Shown: positions 1-9,312, counted from the stretch's first letter. The stretch is DNA of 64,000 bases from Arthrobacter sp042667405 (GCF_042667405.1 NZ_JBHVAL010000010.1:1-64000); one strand, 5' to 3'. Translations and numbers: made by a program. The notes: generated by a model from the letters alone, not told the origin.

Positions 1-149
1 CCTCACCAAACTTATAAACACCAACCGCACCACTGACGTTTATTTAGAGCCGGTGGTTTTCCGTGGTGGGGGGGTTAACCCCCGCGGGCGCCCCACACTT
101 TTTGGTGCGGCCCGCCGTCGTCGTTGGGGTGCTGTGGGATGGCGCGGGG
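1..149. other. Intergenic edge region, no gene seen
   Basis: I see no convincing gene here. The stretch lies downstream of the siderophore-binding lipoprotein gene on the minus strand and holds a hairpin-like repeat (listed separately) and the short perfect palindrome GGGGGTTAACCCCC near 68-81, which could help end transcription of the minus-strand gene. Open frames on the plus strand here are low-complexity Arg/Gly-rich readings of GC-rich DNA. Confidence 0.5.
15..50 (+). repeat. Intergenic repeat copy A, related to 4267-4302
   Basis: A 36-base stretch matches positions 4267-4302 in the same orientation at 27 of 36 positions without gaps, sharing the core CCACTGACG. The two copies lie just outside the two ends of the iron-uptake cluster. 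Copy B forms a clear hairpin; here the flanks ACCAACCGCACC and GGTGGTTTTC give a weaker one. This may be a dispersed intergenic element or two related terminator-like hairpins. Counted by eye. Confidence 0.4.
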
Positions 150-1211
150 TTAGCCGACCAGCATGGTGCGGAGGTCCTTCAGGATCAGCTGGGCACCTGT
201 GGGGCCGAGGCCGAGGAACCAGACATCGTCATTCACGGATTTCGCCTGGCCTGCCTTGACTGCACTGAGCTTGGGCCAGACCGCGCCTTCCACCACGGAC
301 TTTTCACCCGTCGCCGAGGGTTCGCCGTAGCTGCTGTAGAAGATCCAGTCGGCGTCGCCTTGCTCGATGTTCTCGGCGGAAATCTCAGCTGCCAGCTCGT
401 CGATGTTCTGGTTCTCCGGACGGGCCAAGCCGGCGTCCTTCAGGATGACGCCGATCAGGGACTTGTTGGCATACAGGCGGATCTTGCCCGGCAGGAAGCG
501 GACCAGGGAAATCTTCGGATCGCCCTTCACATCTGCCTTGAGGGCGTCAGCTTCCGTCTGGTAGTCGTTGAGCGCCTTGACGGCCTTGTCTTCCTCACCC
601 AGCGACTTGCCCACCAGGAGGAAGTTTTCCTTCCACGGGAAGCCTGGGCGGATGCTGAAGACCGTCGGCGCGATGGACGACAACTGCTTGTACAGCTTGT
701 CGGCGCGGAGCTTGCTGCCGAGGATGAGGTCCGGCTTGAGCGCAGCGATCGCTTCGAGGTTGAGGTCCTGGATGGTACCGACAGAAGCCACGTCCTTGAC
801 CTTGTCAGCCAGGTAGGTGGGCACCGGGTTTGCCCCTTCGGTGGTGGCCATGCCCACCGGAGTGATGCCGAGGGTGACGACGTCGTCGAGTTCGCCGGTG
901 TCCAGGACCACCACGCGCGTGGGCTTCTTGTCCAGGGTGGTTTCACCATTGGCGTGCTTCAGCGTGCGCGGGAAGACGCCGGGAGCAGCATCCGTGCCTA
1001 GCTTGGCCGTTTCCTGGTCCGCGGTGGTGAACTTGGAGCCGCCGGTTGCGACGTCGGCGTTGCCGGCACCGGAACCAGAGCCGGAACCTGAGCCGCTGGT
1101 GCCGCAGCCTGCGAGGAGGCCCACCAGCAAGGCGCCACCCACAACCTTCATCGCAAGGTTTCGTACACGGGAGCGCTTGGGCGGCCGAACTTCAAAATCG
1201 TCATTTTTCAC
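150..1211 (-). CDS. Iron-siderophore ABC transporter substrate-binding lipoprotein
   Basis: This is the extracytoplasmic binding protein that captures a ferric siderophore and delivers it to the FecCD-type permeases encoded divergently. The 353-residue product has a basic N-terminus, a hydrophobic stretch (residues 21-33) and a lipobox LLAGC with Cys36 as lipidation site, followed by a Gly/Ser linker. The body has the FecB/BtuF-type pattern, including VVVLDTGELDDVVTLGI near the start of the first lobe and DWIFYSSYG later. The start is GTG at 1211; ATG at 1151 is a possible shorter start, just before the hydrophobic core. An iron-box motif directly abuts the GTG, so expression is probably induced by iron starvation. 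The siderophore type cannot be read from sequence. Confidence 0.9.
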   Translation of the reverse strand: MKNDDFEVRPPKRSRVRNLAMKVVGGALLVGLLAGCGTSGSGSGSGSGAGNADVATGGSKFTTADQETAKLGTDAAPGVFPRTLKHANGETTLDKKPTRVVVLDTGELDDVVTLGITPVGMATTEGANPVPTYLADKVKDVASVGTIQDLNLEAIAALKPDLILGSKLRADKLYKQLSSIAPTVFSIRPGFPWKENFLLVGKSLGEEDKAVKALNDYQTEADALKADVKGDPKISLVRFLPGKIRLYANKSLIGVILKDAGLARPENQNIDELAAEISAENIEQGDADWIFYSSYGEPSATGEKSVVEGAVWPKLSAVKAGQAKSVNDDVWFLGLGPTGAQLILKDLRTMLVG

Positions 1212-1229
1212 TGGGTAAGGCTAACCTAA
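1211..1229. promoter_or_regulatory. DtxR/IdeR iron box between divergent uptake genes
   Basis: The sequence CTGGGTAAGGCTAACCTAA matches the DtxR/IdeR consensus TTAGGTTAGGCTAACCTAA at 16 of 19 positions. It sits at the start of the lipoprotein gene and 70 bases before the first permease gene, so one iron-loaded repressor could shut both transcripts. Family knowledge: IdeR represses siderophore uptake when iron is plentiful. Confidence 0.82.
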
Positions 1230-1298
1230 TTAGGGCACACTTCTGTGACGTTGTGACAACAGTCACGAATTGCCCCGCTTTCCTTGCCCCTCTCCGAA

Positions 1299-2405
1299 AT
1301 GGTCCCTGTTGTGTCCCGACTGATGGCTCCCGCTCCCAGACCCCCTGCCGGCGAGCCAGCAACCACCGCCCCTCCGGCCGACGTCGCGGGCCCGGGCCAC
1401 GGCGTCGTAAAGCGGCCCGGTTGGCGGATACTCTTCCTGGTTGTCGCGGCCGCAGTCCTTCTTGGAGCCGGGCTGCTGAGCCTGGGCGTGGGTGCCAAGT
1501 TCATCCCGGCTTCCACTGTCCTCCAGGCGTTCGTAAACCCGCAGGACACCGCCGATCACGCGATCATCCTGGAGAGCCGGCTGCCGCGCACGGTGATGGG
1601 AATCGTCGTCGGGGTCGCATTGGGTGTGGCCGGTGCGCTCATGCAAGCCATTACCCGGAACCCCTTGGCCGATCCCGGCATCCTCGGGGTCAATGCGGGT
1701 GCCTCGTTTGCGATGGTGCTGGCCATTGGCGTCTTCGGCGTTGGTTCGCTTGGCGGGTACATCTGGTTCGCATTCGCCGGCGCCGTCCTCACCGCGGCCG
1801 CCGTGTATCTGATCGGGACTTCGGGACGGAACGTGGTGAATCCCATCCGGCTCACGCTGGCTGGCGTCGCACTCGGCGCTGTCCTCACCGGTGTCGGATC
1901 CGGGCTCACACTGCTGAACCCCAAGGCCTTCGACCACCTGCGTTCGTGGAGCATCGGCTCATTGGACACGCGCACCATGGACTCTGTTGCCACGGTAGCG
2001 CCGTTCATCGCGACCGGGCTGCTGCTCGCGCTCTTGTGTGTCCGGGGCCTGAACGCCATTGCCTTGGGTGACGACCTCGCCACGTCCTTGGGCGCCAACG
2101 TCAACCGCACCCGCATCCTGGGCGTTGTCGCCATCACCCTCCTCAGCGGTGCAGCGACAGCCGGAGCCGGGGCCATCGGTTTCGTGGGACTCATGATTCC
2201 CCATGTGGCCCGATGGATCGTGGGTCCGGACCAGCGTTGGATCATGGCCACGACGGTCCTGCTCTCCCCCATCCTGCTGCTGGTGTCCGACGTCGTAGGC
2301 CGGGTCGCTGCCCCGGGCGAACTCCAGGTGGGCGTGGTGACCGCGTTCATCGGCGCTCCGGTGCTGATCGCTTTGGCGCGCCGACGGAAGGTGAGTGGGC
2401 TATGA
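1299..2405 (+). CDS. FecCD-family siderophore ABC permease, first subunit
   Basis: Polytopic inner-membrane subunit of the ferric-siderophore importer. After a Pro/Ala-rich cytoplasmic N-terminus of about 35 residues, the protein shows repeated hydrophobic segments typical of the BtuC/FecCD fold (about ten helices). It carries the family motifs RLPRT, then GALMQAITRNPLADPGILGVN, and GFVGLMIPH before the last helices. Start candidates are ATG 1299 (chosen), ATG 1323 and TTG 1284; none has a clear Shine-Dalgarno sequence, so the N-terminus is uncertain by about 8 residues either way. The stop overlaps the start of the second permease (ATGA), so the three plus-strand genes form one operon. Confidence 0.9.
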   Translation: MVPVVSRLMAPAPRPPAGEPATTAPPADVAGPGHGVVKRPGWRILFLVVAAAVLLGAGLLSLGVGAKFIPASTVLQAFVNPQDTADHAIILESRLPRTVMGIVVGVALGVAGALMQAITRNPLADPGILGVNAGASFAMVLAIGVFGVGSLGGYIWFAFAGAVLTAAAVYLIGTSGRNVVNPIRLTLAGVALGAVLTGVGSGLTLLNPKAFDHLRSWSIGSLDTRTMDSVATVAPFIATGLLLALLCVRGLNAIALGDDLATSLGANVNRTRILGVVAITLLSGAATAGAGAIGFVGLMIPHVARWIVGPDQRWIMATTVLLSPILLLVSDVVGRVAAPGELQVGVVTAFIGAPVLIALARRRKVSGL

Positions 2406-3457
2406 CGCGCTTGGATTCCATCGACTTCGGCCGCCCTGTTGCTGTGCTCCGCAGCCGGTCACTGAGCATTCGCTTCGACGTCCGCAGCATCCTCGTCTGC
2501 CTTCCGCTCCTTCTCGCCGCGCTTGCCGTCGCTGTGGTGTCCTTGGCAACAGGTGACTACGACGTCTCCATCCAACAGGTTCTCCAGGCCTTCACCGGAG
2601 ATGCCCCCGGGCTCGCCCAGACCATCGTGATGGAGTGGCGGCTCCCCCGCGTGCTGTCGGCACTCGTGTTCGGCGCGGCATTGGGAATGAGCGGGGGCAT
2701 CTTCCAATCCATGACCCGCAATCCACTGGGCAGCCCGGACATCATCGGCTTCAACACCGGCGCGTATACGGGCGCGCTGATCGTGATGCTGACTGTCGGC
2801 GGCGGGTACGCGGGGGTCGCTGCCGGGGCCCTTGCGGGTGGCGTCCTCACGGCACTCGCCGTGTACCTGCTGGCCTACCGACGCGGATCCCAGGGCTTCC
2901 GGCTCATCATCGTGGGCATCGGCATCAGCGCGATGCTCGCCGCTTTGAACCATTGGCTCATCCTGCAGGCCGAACTGGAGGCCGCGCTGGCAGCCGCCGT
3001 CTGGGGAGCCGGGTCGCTCAACGGCATCACGTGGGAGCAAGCGGCGCCTGCCGCCGTCGTTGTTGTTGTGGTCGGCTTGGCCACGCTGGTTGCCGCGCGC
3101 CGGATGCAGCTTTTGGAGATGGGCGACGACGCCGCTCGCGCCTTGGGCGTGCGGGCGGAACCAACCCGTTTGCTGCTGCTCATTCTGGGCGTGGCGCTGA
3201 CGGCGGCCGTGACTGCCGTCGCGGGTCCCATCGCGTTCGTGGCCCTGGCCGCACCCCAGTTGGCCCGCCGGCTGACCGGAAGCGCCGGCATCAGGCTGCT
3301 GCCCTCAGCGGTGATGGGTGCGTTCCTGCTGGCGGCCAGCGACCTTGCCGCCCAGCGTCTGTTCGCTCCGATCCAGCTCCCTGTCGGTGTTGCGACGGTG
3401 TGCATCGGCGGTATCTACCTCGTCTGGCTGCTGGCCAGGGAAGCAAGGAAATCATGA
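2402..3457 (+). CDS. FecCD-family siderophore ABC permease, second subunit
   Basis: Second transmembrane subunit, expected to form a heterodimer with the product of 1299-2405. The 351-residue protein has the same FecCD layout with RLPRVLSALVFGAALG, then MTRNPLGSPDIIGFNTGA, and a late GPIAFVALAAPQLARR motif corresponding to the coupling region with the ATPase. The ATG at 2402 is chosen because it overlaps the upstream stop (ATGA) and has GGTGAG about ten bases before it. An upstream in-frame extension to 2213 is rejected because it would lie inside the previous gene. Its own stop overlaps the ATPase start at 3454. Confidence 0.92.
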   Translation: MTRLDSIDFGRPVAVLRSRSLSIRFDVRSILVCLPLLLAALAVAVVSLATGDYDVSIQQVLQAFTGDAPGLAQTIVMEWRLPRVLSALVFGAALGMSGGIFQSMTRNPLGSPDIIGFNTGAYTGALIVMLTVGGGYAGVAAGALAGGVLTALAVYLLAYRRGSQGFRLIIVGIGISAMLAALNHWLILQAELEAALAAAVWGAGSLNGITWEQAAPAAVVVVVVGLATLVAARRMQLLEMGDDAARALGVRAEPTRLLLLILGVALTAAVTAVAGPIAFVALAAPQLARRLTGSAGIRLLPSAVMGAFLLAASDLAAQRLFAPIQLPVGVATVCIGGIYLVWLLAREARKS

Positions 3458-4266
3458 GCACTCTCTCCATGGCGCCGCAGCTCCACGCCGAAGCGTTGAC
3501 TCTCGGCTACGAGCAACGGGTGATCTCCGAAAACCTCACCGTGCGCATCCCGGAGGGGCAGTTCACGGTGATCGTCGGGCCGAATGCCTGCGGTAAATCC
3601 ACGCTGCTCCGCGCCCTGGCCCGGCTGATCAAGCCCCGCAGTGGGCAGGTGTTGCTGGACGGGAAGTCCGTGACCTCATTGCCCGCGAAGGAACTGGCGC
3701 GGCGCCTTGGTTTGCTGCCGCAGTCCTCCATCGCCCCTGACGGCATCACTGTTGCCGACCTCGTGGCCCGCGGTCGCTATCCCCACCAGAAGCTGCTGCG
3801 GCAATGGAGTGTGGAGGACGAGTCCGCGGTTGTTGCCGCCATGGAGGCTACCGGGATTTCCGCACTGTCCGGACGGCTGGTGGACGAGCTCTCAGGTGGT
3901 CAGCGGCAGCGCGTGTGGGTGGCCATGGTGCTCGCCCAGCAGACGCCGCTGCTGCTACTGGATGAGCCCACCACGTTCCTGGATATCGCGCACCAGATCG
4001 AGCTGCTGGAGCTCTTCCGCGAGCTCAACCTGGACAAGGGCCACACCCTGGTGGCCGTGCTCCACGACCTCAACCACGCCAGCCGCTACGCCGACCACAT
4101 CATTGCCATGAAGGACGGGGTAGTGGTTGCCGAAGGCGCTCCCGCGGACGTCATCACCGAGGCCTTGGTGGAGGACGTGTTCGGGATGGCGTGCCGGATC
4201 ATCGACGACCCCGTGACACACACCCCGCTGGTGGTCCCCCTGGGCCGCCCCCGCTTACCCAACTGA
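3454..4266 (+). CDS. Siderophore ABC transporter ATP-binding protein
   Basis: Cytoplasmic ATPase driving the FecCD permease pair. The 270-residue protein has Walker A GPNACGKST (about 42-50), a Q-loop LLPQSS, the signature LSGGQRQR, Walker B LLLLDEPTTFLD and the switch histidine in VLHDLNHA, all as in FepC/FecE. Start ATG 3454 overlaps the permease stop and follows the ribosome site AAGGAA. The DEPTTFLD wording with Phe-Leu-Asp is typical of iron-siderophore and cobalamin importers. It is the last gene of the operon; a strong hairpin follows. Confidence 0.95.
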   Translation: MSTLSMAPQLHAEALTLGYEQRVISENLTVRIPEGQFTVIVGPNACGKSTLLRALARLIKPRSGQVLLDGKSVTSLPAKELARRLGLLPQSSIAPDGITVADLVARGRYPHQKLLRQWSVEDESAVVAAMEATGISALSGRLVDELSGGQRQRVWVAMVLAQQTPLLLLDEPTTFLDIAHQIELLELFRELNLDKGHTLVAVLHDLNHASRYADHIIAMKDGVVVAEGAPADVITEALVEDVFGMACRIIDDPVTHTPLVVPLGRPRLPN

Positions 4267-4311
4267 GTAACAGCAAACGCTCCACTGACGCTTCATTGGA
4301 GCATGTGCTGT
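4267..4311 (+). repeat. Intergenic repeat copy B, hairpin-forming
   Basis: Positions 4270-4284 (ACAGCAAACGCTCCA) and 4297-4311 (TGGAGCATGTGCTGT) are inverted repeats matching at 13 of 15 positions with a 12-base loop. The first 36 bases also match positions 15-50 at 27 of 36. It lies immediately after the ATPase stop and before a separate canonical terminator. Confidence 0.45.
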
Positions 4312-4333
4312 CACCCAGTTGGGCGGGTTGACG

Positions 4334-4384
4334 ACGACGGCGACCCTCGCCTATTCGGTGAGGGCCGCCGTCGTTTATTCTTTT
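4334..4384. terminator. Bidirectional terminator between convergent genes
   Basis: An 18-base arm (4334-4351) pairs with 4357-4374 at 16 of 18 positions around a 5-base loop, followed on the plus strand by TTATTCTTTT. It separates the iron-uptake operon from the convergent DUF3151 gene and could serve both. Confidence 0.85.
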
Positions 4385-4395
4385 GTCGCGTCAGC

Positions 4396-4817
4396 CTAGC
4401 GGGCTTCGAGCGCTGCCTTGGCCTTGGGGTCCGAGTCGTTCAGGAACTTCTCGATCCGCTCCGGTTCGTCAGCTTCGCCGATCGCAGACGCTGCCCGGCC
4501 CAACGCGTAAAGCGCCCGCAGGAAGCCCTGATTGGGCTCGTGCTCCCACGGGATGGGTCCGACGCCGCGCCAACCGTTGCGTCGCAGGCTATCCAGGCCG
4601 CGGTGGTAGCCGACGCGGGCGTAAGCGTAGGACTCGATGGTCCGGCCCTCGGCCCAGGCTTCCTCGGCGAGAATGGCCCACAGCAGTGACGATGTGGGGT
4701 TCTGGGCCACGAGGTCCAGTGCTTCCTTGCCCAGGGCCAGGTGCTGGTAGATCTCGTTTTCGGCGGGCAGGAGCGTGGGCTCCGGCCCCATCAGGTTCTT
4801 CCGGAATTCGTCGGACA

Positions 4818-4818
<1 letters not shown>
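4396..4818 (-). CDS. DUF3151 family protein
   Basis: A 140-residue soluble protein of the actinobacterial DUF3151 family, recognised from MGPEPTLLPAENE near the N-terminus, the LAEEAWAEGRTIESYAYARVGYHRGLD block and RRNGWRGVGPIPWEHEPN. No catalytic motif is visible and its function is unknown to me. Its ATG overlaps the stop codon of fba by one base, so it is translated from the fba mRNA; family members are commonly found next to fba in actinobacteria, which hints at a link with glycolysis. It ends at a shared terminator. Confidence 0.9.
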
Positions 4819-5837
<1,019 letters not shown>

Positions 5838-5962
5838 GGTGACTCCTATGCTGAATTCGTCTGTGGGTTGGTAACCCTGGAGTAGACCGCTTACGGCTAG
5901 CACCCATCCTAGCGATATCCGCCGGGACGCCGTGTTTCCGGTCACTGGGATCCTTAACACTT

Positions 5963-6029
5963 CCGCCGAGTTGGCACTTAATGGCAATCCGGCGGCCCTG
6001 GATTGTCATTAAATGCCACCTCGGCGCGG
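5963..6029. repeat. Palindromic element, left copy
   Basis: Arms 5965-5990 and 6000-6025 are inverted repeats matching at 23 of 26 positions around a 9-base loop. The arm core GGCATTTAATGACAATCC recurs in the copy at 7035-7095. The stop codon of the DUF559-like gene lies inside the right arm, so the element may act as its terminator. Otherwise 5838-5962 holds only the fba upstream region, where TAGGAT (minus strand, 5906-5911) is a possible -10 box. Confidence 0.75.
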
Positions 6030-6968
6030 CGGTTGCTCACCTCTCCGCCAACCACGGCTTTGGAGCGCGCGGCGGACTTTATGCACGACGGCGGGCATGT
6101 CACCTTGGAGATCGTGCTTGGAGATCCGGACCTCGAGCCAGCCATGGGCGAGGGACTTCTCCTGCCGATCAATGTCTCTCAGGTGCTGTTCGGCGCCGCC
6201 ATGATGCTGGCCGTCGTATTGGAGTGAGACCCGCTGTTCGAGATAGGCGGCGTCCGGCCACAGCACGGCTTTACCAAAGGGGTCGCGGACCACGAAGTTG
6301 AGCACAGGCTCGGGTAGCCCTGCGTTGATGAGTGCCATGCGCATCAGGCTCTCCGGTGCGGAGTCAGCTCCTACCCGGATAAGTTCCAAAGCTGCCCGGG
6401 CTGTCCGCACTCCCCGCATGCCAGGGTGGCGGTTCACTGTTTCAGTAAGCTCTTCGATGCTGCACACAGGGTCCTTGGGAACAGGAAAATCGGAACCGTG
6501 GGAACACACCAGATAGTCCCCGGCAGCCACCAGGTCCTCCACGGACAGCACCTTGGCCAAGTCGAGCCAGGTCCGCGGCGGCGAGGTGAGCCTGACGTCG
6601 TCGTGCTCCGCCGTTTCCTCCGGAAGAAGCGTCAGGAGGTGACCCACAACGTTCACCCGCCGTGGAAAGCTGAATCCACGTCGCCGGGCAAGATGGATGC
6701 GCCAATCCCCGTTGAGCACTCCAGGCAAAGGGATCCCCCAGAGCCGCGCCGCTGAGAGCGACACCAGGACGGAGGAGTCGTCCAGGTCCGTGTAGGCCCG
6801 CAAGGCGGCTGCCCCCGATGCACCAGACGCCGCCGGGACCCTGACTCCCCGGGACACCAGCACCAAATCCTTGGCCAAGGTCCGGGACCTGGGCACGCCG
6901 GCTTTGTCCGATGCACGCACAGAAAACGAACCTGTCGTGAGGTGTTGAGGTAGCTCTTTCCTGCGCAT
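6009..6968 (-). CDS. DUF559/Vsr-like endonuclease-domain protein
   Basis: A 319-residue protein of unknown role. The N-terminal half resembles the AbiEi-antitoxin-like/type IV toxin-antitoxin proteins common in actinobacteria (VLVSRGVRVPA and LVSLSAARLWGIPLP). The C-terminal third has the layout of Vsr/DUF559 nuclease folds: ESLMR, an Asp in LWPDAAY, YDGQHH, then DRQEKSLAHGWLEVRISK. ATG 6968 is chosen because residues upstream would run through the right-hand palindrome. The gene sits alone between two related palindromes, interrupting fba and the TrmH-like gene. The stop codon is inside the left palindrome. Nuclease activity is an inference from fold-like motifs only. Confidence 0.75.
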   Translation of the reverse strand: MRRKELPQHLTTGSFSVRASDKAGVPRSRTLAKDLVLVSRGVRVPAASGASGAAALRAYTDLDDSSVLVSLSAARLWGIPLPGVLNGDWRIHLARRRGFSFPRRVNVVGHLLTLLPEETAEHDDVRLTSPPRTWLDLAKVLSVEDLVAAGDYLVCSHGSDFPVPKDPVCSIEELTETVNRHPGMRGVRTARAALELIRVGADSAPESLMRMALINAGLPEPVLNFVVRDPFGKAVLWPDAAYLEQRVSLQYDGQHHGGAEQHLRDIDRQEKSLAHGWLEVRISKHDLQGDMPAVVHKVRRALQSRGWRRGEQPPRRGGI

Positions 6969-7034
6969 CCCCCATTCTGGCCTGTCCCGCGAAAGCCGGG
7001 CTGGGTTATCCACAGCTTTGCCCGTCAACCCCTC

Positions 7035-7095
7035 CGCGAGTTGGCATTTAATGACAATCCGCGGCCTCGGGATTGTCATTAAATGCCATCTCGGC
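7035..7095. repeat. Palindromic element, right copy
   Basis: Arms 7038-7060 and 7070-7092 pair at 22 of 23 positions around a 9-base GC-rich loop. The arm core is the same as in the copy at 5963-6029, so the two elements bracket the DUF559-like gene. This copy lies upstream of that gene and downstream of the TrmH-like gene, both on the minus strand. Confidence 0.75.
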
Positions 7096-7121
7096 GGGGG
7101 GGCGGGGGGCGGCGGCGGGGG

Positions 7122-7817
7122 TTACACGGGCTGCTGGAACACGTGCCGGCGCACCCACGCGTGCATGGCGATCGCCGCCGCGGAAGCCGCATTCATGGAC
7201 CGCGTGGAGCCGAACTGCTCGATGGACAGGGTCGCGACGGCGGCATCGTGCACCTCAGGCGTGAGGCCCGGGCCTTCCTGCCCAAACACCAGGACGCACT
7301 TTTTGGGGAGGTCGTAAGTCTCCAGCGGCACCGAATCCGGGAAGATGTCGATCCCGATCACAGCCAGCCCCTCCCCCTGCGCCCACTGGACGAAATCCTC
7401 AACGGTGGGGTGGTGACGGACGTGCTGGTAGCGGTCGGTGACCATGGCTCCGCGACGGTTCCACCGCCGTCGTCCAATAATGTGCACTTCTTTGGCGAGG
7501 AAAGCGTTGGCCGTCCGCACCACGGTGCCAATGTTGAGGTCGTGCTGCCAGTTCTCAATGGCGATGTGGAATTCGTGCCGCTTGGAGTCAAGGTCGGCAA
7601 CGATTGCCTCGTGCTTCCAGTACCGGTACTGGTCCACCACGTTGCGCCGGTCACCATCCCTCAACAGGTCCGGGTCCCAGTGCTCGCCTTCCGGCCACTC
7701 GCCTTCCCAGGGCCCGACGCCGACCTCCGGTTTCGCTTCGGCCTCACCTTCCGCAGTGGTCTCCCCGGGAATTTCGGCAGAGGTGGGCAGGGCTGTATTG
7801 GGGGGAAGGTCAGTCAC
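7122..7817 (-). CDS. SpoU/TrmH-family RNA methyltransferase
   Basis: Predicted SAM-dependent 2-O-ribose methyltransferase of the SPOUT superfamily acting on tRNA or rRNA. The 231-residue protein has the three family motifs: NIGTVVRTANAF (Asn/Arg of motif 1), VLVFGQEGPGLT (motif 2) and LSIEQFGSTRSMNAASAAAIAM (motif 3, trefoil-knot SAM pocket). The first 45 residues are an acidic, Pro-rich extension. The start is GTG 7817 with GAGG a few bases upstream. The exact nucleotide modified cannot be told. Actinobacterial relatives lie near pyrE and fba, as here. Confidence 0.88.
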   Translation of the reverse strand: MTDLPPNTALPTSAEIPGETTAEGEAEAKPEVGVGPWEGEWPEGEHWDPDLLRDGDRRNVVDQYRYWKHEAIVADLDSKRHEFHIAIENWQHDLNIGTVVRTANAFLAKEVHIIGRRRWNRRGAMVTDRYQHVRHHPTVEDFVQWAQGEGLAVIGIDIFPDSVPLETYDLPKKCVLVFGQEGPGLTPEVHDAAVATLSIEQFGSTRSMNAASAAAIAMHAWVRRHVFQQPV

Positions 7818-7862
7818 ACCTCAACTTTAGCCCTGCCCGCCGGGCCCAGGATGAGCAGGGAC

Positions 7863-9041
7863 TTAGCCCATCTTCCACTTGTTGATGCAGTACGAGTTGC
7901 CCAGCTGCTCGAAAAGGCCCGGGTGCGCATCCCAATATTCCTTGTGCCCACTGACCCCAAGCATCTGCGGGGTTCCCCAAGGCGTCACAGAGAACAGGTT
8001 CACAGCCTGGATCGCTTCGCCGCGGGCGTTGGTGCAGGTGAAGCCAATGACCACAGCGGCACCGCGACGGAACTCGCGGATTTCCGGCATGGTGGTCTTG
8101 AAGTCGGACGCGCACTTGTGGCCCACCAGATTCTGCGGCAGTTCAGTGGCCGTCATGCCCTTGTACCTGGCCTCGATGTCCTCCAAAGCCTTCTTGATGT
8201 CCGCCGGGTCCTTGCCGAACTTGCCCTCCTCGGACTCGGCAAAGAACGCGTACGCGAGCGCGATACCGTCGCCGTCGGTCTCCACAGTGCCTTGGGCCTT
8301 CTTCTGGATCTCTTCGCCCGTGGTGGGATCCTTGGTGATGCCGAACGACTCGTCGTGCGTCCATTCCGCCAGGTACTGGAAGGACGATTCTCCCGTGACC
8401 CACTTGCTGAACAGCGGATCGCCGTCGGCAGGAACGTTGCTGGGGCCGGCGAGCTCTTCCCACGTTGCCGGCAACGGAATGGCGCCTGCGGGAATGTCGC
8501 TGGATCCCGAGGCCTCGCTCGAAGGTGACGCTTCCGCGGAGGGTTCAGCTGCGGCATCGGAGGCTTCGTCCGTAGCCGTCACGGAAGGTGACTCCACCGC
8601 AGTGGGTTTGGTCATCGACGGAATCAGCCAGGTGAACGCCACCACCAGCGCAATAATGACGACGACGGCGACGCCACCCAGGATGAGGAAGAGTGACTTT
8701 TTGTTGTGGTCGCCCGGGTTGTGGCCGGGTCCGGCCGGCTGGCCCGGGTAACCGGGATAGTCCGGCTGATTCGGCTCCGCCTGCGGATAGCGGTGGACGG
8801 TCTCGGCATACTGGCCGTCGGGGTTGTTGAAGGGTTGTCCCTGCTGCGTGGGGAAGGCCTGCGTCGGCGCGTCCTGCGGCTGGTCGGGCCGCGGCTGGCC
8901 CTGCTGCGCTTCCGGCTGGTACATGGGCTGAGTCTGCCCCGGCTGGTACTGCCGGTACTGCTCCTTGGCCGTGTCATAGCGCGGCTGCGGCACGCCGTCC
9001 GGATTGTAGGGAGGCTGGGGTGTGCCGTTGTTGTTGCTCAT
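7863..9041 (-). CDS. Pro/Gln-rich single-pass membrane protein with extracellular domain
   Basis: I do not recognise the family. The 392-residue product starts with a Pro/Gln/Tyr-rich cytoplasmic region (about 1-110) containing repeated QPG/QP-type motifs, has one transmembrane helix (LFLILGGVAVVVIIALVVAF, about 116-135), then a Ser/Ala/Glu-rich linker and a C-terminal domain of about 200 residues outside the cell. That domain has three Cys (in GHKCASDF, FTCTNARG and SYCINKW) and several Trp. The layout resembles actinobacterial surface proteins with a disordered cytoplasmic tail. ATG 9041 follows GAAAGGG. It stands alone; no operon partner is evident. Confidence 0.75.
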   Translation of the reverse strand: MSNNNGTPQPPYNPDGVPQPRYDTAKEQYRQYQPGQTQPMYQPEAQQGQPRPDQPQDAPTQAFPTQQGQPFNNPDGQYAETVHRYPQAEPNQPDYPGYPGQPAGPGHNPGDHNKKSLFLILGGVAVVVIIALVVAFTWLIPSMTKPTAVESPSVTATDEASDAAAEPSAEASPSSEASGSSDIPAGAIPLPATWEELAGPSNVPADGDPLFSKWVTGESSFQYLAEWTHDESFGITKDPTTGEEIQKKAQGTVETDGDGIALAYAFFAESEEGKFGKDPADIKKALEDIEARYKGMTATELPQNLVGHKCASDFKTTMPEIREFRRGAAVVIGFTCTNARGEAIQAVNLFSVTPWGTPQMLGVSGHKEYWDAHPGLFEQLGNSYCINKWKMG

Positions 9042-9312
9042 GACAAGGCCCTTTCACATGCTGTGGGCACCGGAGCATCTTGCGGACGCAACCGGTGGTC
9101 TATCCGGAACGAGGGACCTGCGCAAGCGCGACTATTTTGAAACGCACCGTGCCGATCCCCCGACCCACGGCGTTGCCCGGCCCACGGCATTACCCGTACC
9201 GCGCAGCCCCAAGCGTAGTGCAGGTCGCCATGCGCGGCACAAGTCAAAGCCCCTGGCGCACATGGGCAGAATTACCCACCTGTACGGGAATTCCGGGACG
9301 CCTGCTTATCAA
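9042..9312. other. Intergenic region, nothing specific recognised
   Basis: A 271-base gap between two minus-strand genes. It contains the promoter region of the membrane-protein gene (start 9041) and the end of the FtsX-type gene. I see no terminator hairpin, RNA gene or conserved small frame that I can support. Confidence 0.4.

Noticed and set aside
63..1001. Plus-strand open frame of 312 codons opposite the siderophore-binding lipoprotein.
   Set aside because: Antisense to a gene with lipobox and family motifs; composition is a reverse image of that gene.
2213..2401. Longer N-terminus for the second siderophore permease.
   Set aside because: It would lie inside the first permease gene; the ATGA overlap and ribosome site at 2402 mark the real start.
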